Positions 1 through 11,383 are shown, counted from the first letter of the stretch. The stretch: DNA of 64,000 bases from Strigamia acuminata (GCA_949358305.1 OX442314.1:41918581-41982580); one strand, 5' to 3'. Translations and numbers: made by a program. The notes: a model not told the origin generated them from the letters alone.

Positions 1-3000
1 AAATTGAGCTTGACACGGAGAAACCCATCCGTGTCCCCTTTAAGAGCATAAACCCTCAAAAAAGGGAAATAATCAGACAACTTTGTCAAGACATGATTGA
101 CAAAGGCGTAGTCGTCAAAGCTGAAGGCGATTACGGAATGCGGCCAGTCCTAGTCATGCGACCAGGAAACGACCCACGCTTGTGCATTGATTTTCGCCCC
201 ATCAATACACATACTAAGTACAACCCACCTCAAATGCCAACAATTGAGGAAATTCTGCGAGAAATCGGAGAATTCGAATGGGTCAGTACTATAGATCTGA
301 CCAAGGGATATTGGCAGATAGAATTGCGACCTGAAGACAGAGAAAAAACTGCCTTCTGGAGCCCAATGGGAAGACTAATGTTTTTAGTCATGCCTTTCGG
401 ATTAGTAAACGCACCAACTACTTTCCAAGAATTGATGGAAAAGGTTTTGGGTGACGTTTACAGAAAATTTGCATGGGCATATTTGGATGACATAATTGTT
501 GTATCCAAATCGTTCGAAGAACACATTAAACATTTAGATATAGTGTTTAAAAAATTGGCAGAAGCTAATTTACATGCGCACCCTGGCAAGACGCATCTCT
601 GTAGAAAGGAATTAATTTTTCTAGGCTACAAAGTAGGAGTAGAAGGACTTGCAGTAGACCCTAAAAAAGTCGCTGCAATTACGCAATTTCCGGCTCCTAC
701 CAATCTTAAGGAATTACAAAGATTTCTAGGCATGGTGAATTTCTTTCACCGCCTAATCAAGAATTTGGCCACAGTGGCAGAACCACTAAGGCCTCTCTTG
801 AAGAAAGATGCGGAGTTCGATTGGGAACTGCATCATCAGGCAGCATTCGACGCAATAAAAGACTTGCTTACGAATGCTGAAACAATGAAGATGCCTGACT
901 TGTACATGCCATTTATTGTTCATACTGACGCCAGTAAACAAGGGTTGGGTGCAGCCCTTACACAAAAGAAAATTGTGGATGGCCAAGAAGTCGAAATGCC
1001 ATGCGTGTATGCAAGCAGAAGCTTGCAACCCGCTGAAAAGAATTATACTGTGACAGAATTAGAATGTCTCGCAGTAGTATGGGGATTACGCAAATTTCGC
1101 CCATACTTAGAGTACACTACATTCACTGTACAAACGGATCACCAAGCACTTAAGTGGTTGATGTCGTTATCTGACCCGTCGGGCAGATTAGCTCGTTGGC
1201 AAATGGAGCTGATGGCGTATTCGTTCGAAATACAATACGTCAAAGGTCCGCTAAATGTAATAGCAGACGCATTGTCACGTGCACCTGTCAGCGCACCTGA
1301 CGAACCAGAAGACGATGGCGATAATGATGATTTATTATCATATTGTCCATCTCCTTGCCGAAGTTGGCAAATGGGAAAATTGAACGAATTACCCAAGTCA
1401 ATAATAGTTAATGACGACGATCAAGCATTAATTAATTTTTGTATTAACATGCATGATCCGTCAGGAACCCCTGACGTCGAATTAAGAGCTATGATGGCTA
1501 AAAAATTCGAGCTGCCAACAACAAATGTTTTAATTAAAGCATTTGCAGCTAAAATTGCGAAGCAATTAGAATGTGATCCTCCAACGAGAGATGACATTAT
1601 TGCAGCGCAAAAAGCAGACGAATTTTGCCAACATATTCGCAATTACTTGCTAAACAAGCAATATCCAAGTTACATAGTAACTCGTCTTCAAAGAAGAAAC
1701 TTTGAAAGACACGCGAGTACTTATCTCATTGAAGAAGATATGCTACTCCATTATCATCCTACCTCCACCGATGAATTGGGAGAGGATGGTAGGGCACTTA
1801 AAGTTGTTGTGCCAAGAAAATTGATTTATAAAATCATTTGGTTGATGCACGGACATCCACTGTCCGGCCACCCAGGCATTGCGAGGACAATGTACCGAAC
1901 TCGAAGAGTTTATACCTGGAAAGGTATGAAACGTGATATTACACGTTTTATTCAACATTGTCAAGGATGTCAGGCATGTAAGCCGAGATCAAAGACCGAA
2001 ATTGAAGGCGCTCAAATTGGACCATTTGGACCATTTGACTGCCTCAGTGTGGATTTGTCTGGTCCCAAACCAAGAACCAGAAAAAACAATACCCACATTT
2101 GCGTCATCGTAGATGTCGCTACACATTGGCCCGAATTATTTCCAATGTGTAATCCAACGGCAATAAAAGTTGCCAACACAATTTATCACTTATCAATGAC
2201 TTTCGGATTTCCGAGACAAATCATAAGTGATAATGGACCACAATTTCGATCACAGGTCTATAAAGAATTTTGCAAAAAATTCGACATGTCGCGAACACCG
2301 ACATCGATTTATCATCCACAAAGCAATCCTGTGGAGAGAACCAATCGAGATATTAAATATTTAGTTTCGATTTATTTAGATATTCATGACCAATGGGATG
2401 AGTATCTACGCGAATTTGCATTCAGTTTGAGAACAACTGTAACAAGAGGCAGAGATTATTCTCCTGCTTTCTTAAATTTTTTCCGAGAATTAAGAATTCC
2501 TTGGGATCCAAGAATTCCGGAAGGAATTTTAGTCATTGATCCAAAAAATCCGCATTTATATGTTCAGAAATTAGAAACAATAATTGCAGAGACGTATCAG
2601 CATATGATGTCTCACGTCTTAGATTTGAGACGCCGTGTCGAAGCTGAAAAATCAGATAAGAAATTCGACAACTTCAGACAAAATGATTTAGTCTGGCGAG
2701 AGTCTCATATTCTCTCAAATGCCGCTAAAGGAATAGCAGCAGGCATTTCACCGAAAAGGAATGGGCCTTATGTAATTATCAAAAGGTTACAAGGAGGCGC
2801 CTTTCAACTTCGACGGCTGAGTGATAATAAAATTTATCCAGCTGTTCACGGCACTGAATTAATGCCGTACTTTCCCGTTTTCAACCAAGAAATTTGGCTG
2901 GAAGGGGAGGAAGTGGGTCAAAAAACAAAAAATATTGTTAATACCTTGGATGATGCTAAATTATCCAAAATTCCTGTCGAAAACACGGAATCGAGTAAAA

Positions 3001-3236
3001 AATCGAAACTCAAAAATAACGAAGTCGATGAAATAAACCAGCGACTTGAAAATGTTTCTCTTGATGAAAATCTAGAAAAGGAAATGTTTTTAGAAAAAGA
3101 GAAAATTTCAAACAATGAAGTATATAACTCATCTGACATTGGAGACGATGCTGATGACAATCTAAACAAGTTGGATTGTACTTCGCGAAAGTCAAAGTAC
3201 AACTTGAGATCTCGCGTTCCGCGAGCCAAGACATAG
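1..3236 (+). CDS. Gypsy Pol polyprotein, 3' part (RT, RNase H, integrase)
   Basis: This is the replication polyprotein of element 1, cut at its N-terminus by the window edge; the frame is already open at base 1. Numbering from the methionine at base 93, RT carries the catalytic YLDD box near residue 130 and the STIDLTKGYWQ motif. RNase H shows HTDASKQGLGAAL, the TELECLAVVW glutamate and the ADALSR aspartate. The integrase has an HHCC zinc finger (HGHPLSGHPG, then CQGCQACK), a D-D-E core (SVDLSGP, SDNGPQF, SNPVERTNRD) and a C-terminal GPY-type segment (RNGPYVIIKR). All catalytic residues are present. The C-terminal tail after the GPY segment is acidic and lysine-rich and ends in an arginine-rich patch. 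There is no chromodomain. Stop at 3234-3236. Confidence 0.95.
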   Translation, partial: IELDTEKPIRVPFKSINPQKREIIRQLCQDMIDKGVVVKAEGDYGMRPVLVMRPGNDPRLCIDFRPINTHTKYNPPQMPTIEEILREIGEFEWVSTIDLTKGYWQIELRPEDREKTAFWSPMGRLMFLVMPFGLVNAPTTFQELMEKVLGDVYRKFAWAYLDDIIVVSKSFEEHIKHLDIVFKKLAEANLHAHPGKTHLCRKELIFLGYKVGVEGLAVDPKKVAAITQFPAPTNLKELQRFLGMVNFFHRLIKNLATVAEPLRPLLKKDAEFDWELHHQAAFDAIKDLLTNAETMKMPDLYMPFIVHTDASKQGLGAALTQKKIVDGQEVEMPCVYASRSLQPAEKNYTVTELECLAVVWGLRKFRPYLEYTTFTVQTDHQALKWLMSLSDPSGRLARWQMELMAYSFEIQYVKGPLNVIADALSRAPVSAPDEPEDDGDNDDLLSYCPSPCRSWQMGKLNELPKSIIVNDDDQALINFCINMHDPSGTPDVELRAMMAKKFELPTTNVLIKAFAAKIAKQLECDPPTRDDIIAAQKADEFCQHIRNYLLNKQYPSYIVTRLQRRNFERHASTYLIEEDMLLHYHPTSTDELGEDGRALKVVVPRKLIYKIIWLMHGHPLSGHPGIARTMYRTRRVYTWKGMKRDITRFIQHCQGCQACKPRSKTEIEGAQIGPFGPFDCLSVDLSGPKPRTRKNNTHICVIVDVATHWPELFPMCNPTAIKVANTIYHLSMTFGFPRQIISDNGPQFRSQVYKEFCKKFDMSRTPTSIYHPQSNPVERTNRDIKYLVSIYLDIHDQWDEYLREFAFSLRTTVTRGRDYSPAFLNFFRELRIPWDPRIPEGILVIDPKNPHLYVQKLETIIAETYQHMMSHVLDLRRRVEAEKSDKKFDNFRQNDLVWRESHILSNAAKGIAAGISPKRNGPYVIIKRLQGGAFQLRRLSDNKIYPAVHGTELMPYFPVFNQEIWLEGEEVGQKTKNIVNTLDDAKLSKIPVENTESSKKSKLKNNEVDEINQRLENVSLDENLEKEMFLEKEKISNNEVYNSSDIGDDADDNLNKLDCTSRKSKYNLRSRVPRAKT

Positions 3237-3540
3237 TGTTGTCTTTCACCTTTTGGGTTTACCCAAAAGATCCGAGAAAGCAATCTCGTGACGTCATTCG
3301 TAGTACCCACTCGAATGACAACGTTAATCATACGTTATAATTAGTGACGTCACAAAGCGTCTCTAATCCAAGTTCGTGTTTGCAATCAACGAACTTAGTC
3401 ACTTTTTCAAAAGTTTCGAGAGTGTATGCATCGCATCGCCTACGTTACGACCCGAATAGTTCGACAACCTGATCGTAAGTAATTTTTCTGTATGAAAAAT
3501 TTGATAAAACATAAGATTTATGTATTATTTCTCTTTCAAG
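3237..3540 (+). promoter_or_regulatory. Inter-ORF region of element 1: non-coding exon and intron before ORF3
   Basis: Between pol and the third ORF there is about 300 bp without a useful frame. A strong 5' splice site (GATC|GTAAGTAA) lies at 3475 and a 3' splice site preceded by a pyrimidine tract (ctctttcaag) ends at 3540, defining a 66-nt intron. The exon upstream of 3474 is non-coding and may be the leader of a subgenomic mRNA, made either by splicing from the 5' leader or from an internal promoter. Element 2 has a matching GTAAGT site at 43747. No TATA box is obvious. Confidence 0.5.
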
Positions 3541-3578
3541 ACGAAAGAATTTCCGAAATTACCGGAAAACGAAAGAGA

Positions 3579-6221
3579 ATGGACGAGGAAGCGATCCAAC
3601 TCCAGGCGGACGGAGAAATGCCCATGGAAGGGGCAAATGAAGACGTTCAATTGACGCTTCAACAACGGGTAAATTATTAGAATAAATTTTTACCAAGTGT
3701 TTAAGTCAGAAAAATTGAGTAATTTCACTTTTCCTGACTTCAAACACAAGCCGCTAAAAAATAAAAATGGCGGCTATAAAAGTCACGTGCTTCAAGCATG
3801 TGCGAAGGGAGTTGCCATGACAACCAACATCCCTTAGTGACTCACAGCCACAAGCGCTAAGCTTAAAAAATATTTCAAATAAGAAATTATTTGTTTATTT
3901 TTAAATAAACTAATTTATTTATTTTTCTTCGAATACAGATCGAGAGGGATCGAGAAACGCCATTCGCGCTTCCCGATCACGTGCCGACTCAGCACCCGCT
4001 GATTTTTCGAGCGGCATTGCCCGAAAAAATCAGAAGACTGAAGACGGCAAACAATACCTGGTGGAAGTTGCGCCACGACTTCAGCAGATCAGCGCTGCAA
4101 GGATTTGGTGCAAAAGGAAGATTCATCGAGCGCCTTCACGTGGACGGTGTCGACGAAATCGAGTGGACGCTCGACGAGAGCCCCCCAGGACCGCTTGCAG
4201 CAGAGTTGCTGCACAACCAGTGGCCAGTGACGCCACGAGAGCGTCACGAGCGCAGAAGAGCGCTAAAGAGTACCGGAATTAATTACGGTGCTCTAACCCA
4301 ATTGAGGAAGAACCTCAAGACGACACAACGCGAAGTCGTTAAACGGTATCGCAAATCCGTTCGTGACGGGAACCCACAACTTCCCGTCACACAAACCGAG
4401 CTCCACCAGTTGGCGCTCGCCGGGTGTTTTAACGATTTTCCGGGATTTTTCCCGTCCAAAGCACTCAGAGCTGCCGCGGTGCAGCTTCGCGTCGACGAAA
4501 ATCGACAACTGGCTCGAGAACACGAGGCAGAGGAGCAAGCGCGTTGCGCTCTCCCTTTTTATCAAGAAGATGAAATTCCGGCCCCAGCGGCCATCAATCC
4601 TCCGCCGCAAGACGAGGATTTGAGGGTGGGGCAACTCCCTCCGCCGGTTCCAGTCCGACCGATGTTCCGCGAATCAAGCCGCGATCGAGAGGAACGTCAG
4701 AAGCGATCACGCCCATATTCGACTGACGCGCAGCCATCACGCCCGCAGTCGCGACGAGGACGGACACCAGAGTCGTTTGGCTCGTCGTCTTCGCTGAGTT
4801 TTGAATCGGACTCCACAATTAAGTCCGCCCGAAGTAGCCGAACCGCCTCCACGTTCAAAGTGGACAACTCGGCTACTCCATACGCCATGAGACGTGTTGT
4901 CGGTGATATTTCTCCCGACTGTAGCGTGCCAGTACCTGGACATGTTAGCCGCTTGCCCGAACAAGGATATGTTTCCCGCTTGCCGGCTGGAGTTAGCAAC
5001 CTGCAACTCCGGCCATTTTTTAGTGAGTCATTCGGCCCACAATGGACCTGCTACGAGCAGCAACCCATTAGAGCACAGCAGGAAGTGCTCCAGAAGCTGG
5101 ACGCATACCAAAGCGCCCAGATCGCCGAGTCGCAGAAGGACTGGCAGAGACTAGCTGAAAGGCTAGAAGTCTCCGACATCAATACCATTGATGATCCCCG
5201 TCTGATGGATTTTCAGCGTCAGCTAATTCCGGGGATGACTAGGGTGTTGTACCCTGGTGTTCTTCCTTCGCCAGGACAGGCGTTAGCGGCCATAACGTAC
5301 CTTTGGACCGCGCCGATGGGCCTGTCGGAGAAGAAAGTCGAGCTGTGGTACCACCTCAGGCTCGACCCGCCTACGATCTTAGCCGAGCTAATAAAGCAAG
5401 TCGTAGCAAACGGTGAGACCGAAGAAGAGGCCGCCGTTCGGTTGCGAACCGAGTGGTCCTTTGCGAAGGCCACGGCGCGAATGACCGGAAGACCACCGCT
5501 TCCAGTTACAAGCGCCACAGCAGCTGCGTCACTGGCTGTTTTCCAGTCGGCCCAAGAGGGCGCTGGATGTTCATTTTGGCCAGAGAACGCCGGAAGTTCT
5601 CAAACTCCAGCCGGAGTTCAACGGGTAGTCGAAACCCGTCAGCTCCCCGGTGTGGGTCGAGCACCGGGACGAGGCGTCACACCCTCGTCAACCTCCGCAC
5701 CTGCGTTGGTTTTCTTGGGCCCGCAGTGCCAGTTTGACGATGCCACGACGGAAGACTCACGTCCGCCGCCGCCGCCGCCAGCCAAGCCGGAGACGAAGGT
5801 CAAGCCGCTGAAAAAAGAGTCGGCTTTCAAGACCCTAATGCGCCTGTATCCGCACTTCTATTTGACGCCGGATACGCGAACACTGCTTAGCAACAACCAC
5901 AAGTTGTCGAGGCAGGTGTTTATGTGGCTCGAGGACCACATCCGGGTGTTAAGCCCACCATCGGTGCTCCATGATCGACTCCTGAGAGCACGATTAGCGC
6001 CAGAGGATCCAATCGAGTTCGCGGCGCTAGGATTCTTCAACCGAGCGAACTCGGCAAGAATCATCCAGGTTTGGCTTCATGTCAACCCTGGAATGGTCTC
6101 CGGACCAAACGCAGGTCGCGACCTGTGTACGGTTAACGAGCGGTCCAACCCGAGGGACGACACCACGGATATGATGCGCCCGTTGACGCCTGAGCGAACT
6201 CAGACCATGGACGAATCATAA
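3579..6221 (+). CDS. Third ORF of element 1, two coding exons, non-envelope protein of unknown function
   Basis: Coding exon A is 3579-3668 (30 codons from ATG) and exon B is 3939-6221. The intron 3669-3938 has GT..AG ends, begins GTAAAT, ends in a T-rich tract plus CAG, and joins in phase 0, giving about 790 residues. Exon A frame stops just after its donor, so splicing is needed. I recognise no family. The N-terminal third is basic and helical-looking (RERHERRRAL near the start, PEKIRRLK), the middle is a Ser/Arg/Pro-rich disordered stretch, followed by Pro-rich (PPPPPPAKP) and then a conserved-looking C-terminal part containing IQVWLHVNPG and DLCTVNERS. There is no signal peptide, transmembrane segment or fusion motif, so it is not an envelope gene. 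Relics of its C-terminal motif occur near 22.8 and 23.4 kb on the minus strand. Confidence 0.8.
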
Positions 6222-6273
6222 ATTGGTTCGTTCATTTTCTCTCCATGTAAGATTCGTCTTAAATGGGGGGATG

Positions 6274-7248
6274 TGTGGTGATCTCAAAATATTCACCAAC
6301 TTAGAAGATTAAATTAATTATCTTCTAATTAATTTGACTGTGGCACACGCCAAGTCAGATCATGTGACCGAGGGGAGAAATCCTCTCTAGGCACATATCA
6401 CCCCAGGTTGTCCGGGGTGAAAACGGTTATTAGCCGTTATGGTGCAATATGGTGTAATAACCACTAGTTGCACCCATTTGAGCTAAGTGCGCAGGTTTTC
6501 TGCGCAATATTGAAGCGTGCTGGGCTCGCGTCTTGGCTCAAATCGGGACTCTGAAAAATACAACAACAACCTCAACATCACTGCTTTTGCTCCTGAAAGA
6601 AAAGTATTGATAGAGGACCGTTGTAACTCAGTTTCACCTGCTATCTTTGTGTATCAAACGCACAAAGCCAGCAATCCTGCTTGAATTAGCCGTCGCTAAT
6701 TCCAGCAATCGAGAAGAGAAGATTCCCGACGATCGTGAACCATCGCCGTCGCTGTTGCGCGAACGACAGCCACCGCCATCGTACGAAAGCCGGACGCCTA
6801 CAGCCGTCAACCACCGCCGCCGAGCCGTCGCACGAGCCGTAGAAGGAGCCCACGAGAACCATCGTCTTCGACCATCGTTCGTGAGTTCGTAGAACGAAGA
6901 CAATTTGCCTTCGCCTAACAACTTCAAGTTGTTTAAGCGCCATTTCTGACGCTTTGTAGCTTGCAACAGTCGTTGCAAGCCCTTCCTTTGTTTCATTGTT
7001 TCCCGCTCATTTTATTCTGTGATATTCACAATCATAATTAGTATATATTGTAATTTATCGAATAAAACATTTGTGTGATTTTTATTACCATAATAAACTG
7101 TCTTTTTATTCCTATTTCCGTAAACTTAACCCTAGACAAGTTTCGGCCGCGATATAAGTCTTGTAAAGCATTCACCTGCGGTTTCTGCTTAATTTATTAG
7201 AAATTAAGTGGATAAAAACCCGGATCGCAGCAAAAGGTGTCATTAACA
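6274..7248 (+). repeat. 3' LTR of element 1
   Basis: Starts TGTGGTGATC right after a purine-rich tract (aaatggggggatg), the same junction style (gggggatg then TGTG) as the 3' LTR of element 2. Two poly(A) signals (AATAAA near 7062 and 7091) lie in its second half. Only one copy is in the window, so the 3' boundary (about 7248, ending in CA) is a guess. Short frames inside it on both strands carry no recognisable domain. Confidence 0.7.
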
Positions 7249-8040
7249 GTGGCATTTTTGTACATATTTGAAATTTTGTCTAACTTTTAATCTGATCGCG
7301 ACCCCAAAACAATTTCCTTAGGCATATACATTCCAAATTTGTTTTGAAAGTATTTTGTCTGCTTGTGTTTTGTGCTTAGGAATTGATAAACATTTTGACA
7401 TTCCTCAAACTTGTTTGTGAGTTGTTTTTTTTTCTCTTCTAAACTCATTTTATTAGTTGACAACACATCTCTCATCACAGAAAAACATTCAACCTTTAGA
7501 TTGTGCAATATTGGCTCTAAAATCGTTTCTTCAATGGCTCAGTTGACTCCTAAAACATCCTTTGAAACCCAACGTTTTGAGCGCCAGGCATGAATGCGCT
7601 AATCGCATTAAATCAACTCTTAAAGAGATCTCTAGACACTAAACTACACACTACTAAACAATTAATAATGAATGAAAAATGAAAACCTTAAAGTCGCATA
7701 TCAAAAATTATAAAAAACAAATTCAAAAACATAACGTGACTAAAGACACAAAAAAAAATATCACAGCAATTTTTACATGTCTCTCTCTTTCTTGTCGTAA
7801 ATATATCTAGAAATACTGAAAATGTTAGTGTTGATTTTTTTTTCTCCTCAAGAATAGTGTAAAGAGTGTTGTTTTGTGTAGTAATAATGTAAAAAGATAA
7901 TTTTGGGCAAATGCACTGTCAAGGTTGAAAATAGTGGCGATAATGATCGGATTGCGATCAGTTAAGTGAGTGCAAACTGAGAAAAAGAGTTTTTTTTTTT
8001 GGGTTTCGACAAAATTTATTCTGGTTTAAAGAAGTCTTCG
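7249..8040. other. Non-coding, AT-rich stretch with a short minus-strand relic
   Basis: No gene is supported. A 73-codon minus-strand frame (7287-7508) contains a lysine-rich segment (PKEIVLGSRSD) that resembles fragments of domesticated or decayed transposon proteins, but it is too short to assign. The rest is A/T-rich. Confidence 0.4.
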
Positions 8041-8197
8041 GACGGCTCGAGAGAATCAGCGTCCCGAACCGTCAGTTGCGAACGGAAATGTTCTACAAGG
8101 GCGGCCACGTCGTCGTCGGGAACAGTGCCGGAACTACCAGCGTAAAAGTGAAATTAGTTGGGAGCAAACGAGCGGAGATTTAAAAATTTGATGTTAC

Positions 8198-8704
8198 TCA
8201 CGGGTGGGAAACGAGAGCGTGCTCGACCTCGGCGGCTGTGTACAAGTTTAGTGCGAAATTGGGCGGATCCACCAGCTCGATGGTAGGCGTTAACGGACCG
8301 TATACGTCCATTAAGACGCCGAGTTCGTCTTCGGACGACAAGTGGCTCAGCGAGGGGAAGAAGGTGTACTCGTAGTACGTGGGAAGAGTCGGCTCTTCCA
8401 TGCCGGCAGGCAAACGCAACAGGCCAGCGATTAACGAATGGCCATCGACACTAACGTCGATATGGTCAGTTTCCTCAGGGAGTCGGTCGCGTTCTGTTTC
8501 TGACAGCTCGTCATCGGCGTCGTAGCACACCATTTCATCGGACGAACAGTTGTCGTCGTCGCTTGCGTGGTATTGCTCGTACGGATTGTTGGTGGCACGT
8601 TGATTGTTCATTGTCGCGGATATGATCGATGTGATCACTCTTTGAGAGTGTACAAGACTTGGTGACCTCTGTGGCACCATGGTTCCATCCATGGTTACGC
8701 CCAT
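8198..8704 (-). pseudogene. Acidic ORF downstream of a decayed Gypsy integrase
   Basis: A 168-codon minus-strand frame, rich in Asp/Glu with runs such as SDDDNCSSDE and DADDELSETERD. It lies just downstream of the integrase relic at 8705-9176 and probably belongs to the same dead element, either as its pol tail or as a downstream ORF. No domain is recognised. The frame is open but its neighbours are broken, so it is more likely a remnant than a working gene. Confidence 0.4.
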
Positions 8705-9176
8705 CTACCGGGCGTGCCGCATTGCTGGATCATTGCGGGTAATTTCTTCCTCTTCATCTGGTTCAGGATCTCGCGGAGGTCCCGCGTATTTATAGCTGGG
8801 ACTCGATTCTCTGCGGAACGGCTGGTCTTTGGTTGCTTCACCTTTTGCGTAATGTTGATATTGACAGGGACAGAGAAATTTTGGACTACTCGTGACATGT
8901 GTAAATTCCCATTCCCTCGCAAATTCTCCGAATTCTGACGTAAGTAATGGTCCAAAATGCGTCATGTTGTCACTATAAACAATCTCCAGCGTCCCTTGTG
9001 TTGCAAATAGGGATTCCAAATGGGTGATCGTCGTGCGCTCGTGGAGTCTCGCCATTGGATAAATGAATGGAAATCTCGAAAAAAAAGTCAGTGACGAGAA
9101 GATACCATCGGTTTTCGAGCTTGAATAGGTCCATTGCGATATTCTGCCATGGTCGGTCTGGGAATCGGGATGGCAT
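8705..9176 (-). pseudogene. Gypsy-type integrase core relic
   Basis: Two overlapping minus-strand frames hold pieces of a retroviral-type integrase core. Frame 8973-9176 has DRPWQNIAMDLFKLENRWYL, matching the start of the core with its first catalytic aspartate. Frame 8705-9055 has VYSDNMTHFGPLLTSEFGEF, matching the second aspartate region, where the usual SDNG has become SDNM. The two frames are out of phase, and the glutamate region is missing after a jump into a charged tail. The relic is therefore frameshifted, partly deleted and inactive. It runs opposite to element 1. Confidence 0.75.
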
Positions 9177-9385
9177 TAACGGCTCATGTCGATTTGTCGT
9201 TTAATGCACACGGGCAATTCTTGATCGTTTCTTCCATCATCTAAACAATACGATTTTACATTTTCATTTGCATCACAATTACTGCTAGTTTCCACAAACC
9301 AATTACAAAATACACCAACTTCTTTTTTTGGTGTAGGATTGACATTCACATAAGTGGATGAATATGACTTTTCTCTCAATGTCCT

Positions 9386-10317
9386 TCAGACCAGCATTTC
9401 GTACTGCGAGTCTGCTAACTCCATCAAGTCGTAATCTTGGCTGCGATTGGCCCAATATTGTTGTTCGTCGCTTAGGCGTCGCATCGTTTCATCCTTTCTT
9501 GACTTTAATTTTTCCCAGAGTGTATCTAAGAATTCGTTCCGCAGCTCCTTGGTGTGGATAGCCTCAGACTCGACAACAGTCAATTGGCCACGCTTCAATT
9601 TAGCAATTAAATTGAAATCCCCACGTTGTAGATGGCTCGTCCTACCTCGTATAAATAACTACTCAGAGGAGGTAACAGATCTCTTGCTCTTTTCAGCATC
9701 TCTTTGGAGTTTAAGCTGTGGAGATCGGTTAACGTGGGCACGACCAACTCTTCTTCAATGTCTTCATACGGAGAGGCTAACGCGTTCAAAGGTTTTGTCT
9801 TCAACGGTCTTCCTTTGATGTTGGCTTCCAACTTTCTTATATGTTCCTGGGCCGATGCGAGCATGTCAGACAACAGAGCGATCTGTTTAACTTGGCGAGC
9901 AGCTTCTACCGGGTCAACGGGAGGTGAAGGTTTGGCTGTCATCATTAAAATCTTGTCTAAATTCAGTTTGGTTGACTGAATCTTCCAATCAATCTCAGAG
10001 GGAGAGGTTATGCCATGAATGAAAAGTTCCGGAGCCGAAGTCTTTAAGGAATGGCTATCAGGGTTGGTGATGAATAAACATTTGCTGCATAACGCCCAGC
10101 GACGTGCTCTGTCAGACCAGGCCGTCATCACCATTAGGTCTTTTAGGCCGGGCATCCAAGGAGATTCAAAATGGGCGGGGACCAAATTGGCGACCGCCAA
10201 ATTGGCGACGGCCAAATTTACGATTGCAAATTGGCGATGAGTCAAATTGGCGACGGCCAAATCGGAAATTGCAAATTGGCGATCGCCGAACCCATTAAAT
10301 GGGAACCGCGTTCCCAA
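9386..10317 (-). pseudogene. Relic frames upstream of the integrase remnant
   Basis: Two minus-strand frames (9386-9598 and 9607-10317) precede the integrase relic in its direction of transcription. The larger (236 codons) has a helical, coiled-coil-like middle (LLSDMLASAQEHIRKLEANI) followed by a segment with many Leu and Pro. Its start reads through the AAATTGGCGA minisatellite, so the first 50 or so codons are repeat-derived. I do not recognise a family. It may be a gag-like part of the same dead element. Confidence 0.35.
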
Positions 10318-10456
10318 ATTGGCGATGGGTCAAATTGGCGAGCTCCCAAATTGGCGATGGGTCAAATTGGCGAGCTCCCAAATTGGCGATGGGCCAAATT
10401 GGCGATAGGTCAAATTGGCGATGGGTCAAATTGGCGATGGGTCAAATTGGCGATTG
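10171..10456 (+). repeat. AAATTGGCGA minisatellite
   Basis: About 15 imperfect copies of a 16-18 bp motif around CAAATTGGCGATGGGT, alternating with variants ending GAGCTCC or CGGC. It starts at GGGGACCAAATTGGCGAC. A degenerate copy in opposite orientation occurs at 54180-54290, so this is a dispersed repeat, probably the subterminal array of a DNA transposon. It is open in two plus frames by composition only. Confidence 0.8.
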
Positions 10457-10686
10457 CGAGAAAACACGAGAATTTCACACGAGAATCTCGTGTCTTCTCG
10501 CGTTTTCTAATAACAATGAAAAAAATGTTTTTTATCACATTTTTCATATTTTCAGGATATCAGAGCTTCTAGAACAAACTTTTTCCCATTTTTTTCCATT
10601 TATTTTGTAAAAAAGAATTAAAAAAACTTCATTTCGCCTAAATAAAGTTGTTTTTATTTTAATATTGATTTGATTTGATTTTTTTG

Positions 10687-10766
10687 AACGTTAATTGGCA
10701 TTATAAAGTGTGTACACACTGGCCTGAGCGTTAATTGGCATTATAAAGTGTGTACACACTGGCCTA
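10687..10766 (+). repeat. 40-bp tandem duplication with GTGTGTACACAC palindrome
   Basis: Two adjacent 40-bp units (10687-10726 and 10727-10766), each containing CGTTAATTGGCATTATAAAG and ending in a perfect 12-bp palindrome plus TGGCCT. They differ at one base near the start (GAACG versus GAGCG). Confidence 0.85.
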
Positions 10767-10854
10767 ATCATCAATGGAAAAAACACCGCCTAAAATGCGC
10801 GCCGGCAGGCTGCTTAGCGCATTTACCCGGTGCTTCACTGCAACACATCGACGC

Positions 10855-11180
10855 CATTTTTTTTTGGGTTTTTCACCGTTTTTCATGGTTTTCAACTCGT
10901 TTTAACGCGTTTTTAACATTTTTTTTATGATTTCTTAGGGTTTTTTTCATTTTTAAACCGTTTTTTACGGGTTTTAATGTTATTTTTTTAGTTTTTTTCG
11001 GTTTTTTGATGATTTTTTAGGGTTTTTTTAAGTTTTAATCGGTTTTTCATAGTTTTTAATAATTTTTTCGGTTTTAATACGTGTTTTATCATCTTTTATG
11101 TGTTTTTTCAGTTTTAATTGAGTTTCTAACAATTTTTTTCGTGTTTCTTCAGTTTTAATCGAGATTTCTTACAATTTTTT
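10855..11180 (+). repeat. T-rich degenerate repeat
   Basis: A run of GGTTTTT / CAGTTTTAATCGG / AATAATTTTTT blocks of 25-30 bp, on the plus strand. A short copy with the same blocks occurs at 50990-51075. No coding potential. Confidence 0.6.
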
Positions 11181-11383
11181 ACGTGATACGTACATTTTGC
11201 GTACGTGACACCGCCAGGGGGAGTTGGGTGTAATTTCACGGACCAATCACATTGTCACGTGACTTCCGGTCACTTCTTGTATCGTGACAACAGCGTGCGT
11301 TTCGTGTTCTTCTACAATCGATGCGATCGTTCTTCATCTTTTAACAACAGACGAATTATTATTCCAAACTGATCTGCGATGAT

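Larger units (their letters stand above)
1..7248 (+). mobile_element. Ty3/Gypsy LTR retrotransposon, element 1 (5' part outside window)
   Basis: The window opens inside the reverse transcriptase of a Gypsy-type element. Order on the plus strand: RT, RNase H and integrase (to 3236), a non-coding exon ending at 3474, a two-exon third ORF (3579-3668 plus 3939-6221), a purine-rich tract at about 6262-6271, and a 3' LTR starting TGTGGTGATC at 6274. The 5' LTR, gag and protease lie outside the window. The 3' end of the LTR is uncertain; I place it near 7248 because an internal CA ending fits, but with no second LTR it cannot be fixed. The pol frame is open throughout, so the element is fairly recent. 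Confidence 0.9.

Noticed and set aside
4061-5830. Several frames overlapping element 1 ORF3 on both strands
   Set aside because: Shadows of a GC-rich coding sequence; no domain content.
3981-6221. Third ORF of element 1 as an envelope gene
   Set aside because: No signal peptide, no transmembrane segment, no furin site or fusion peptide; the composition is basic/disordered.
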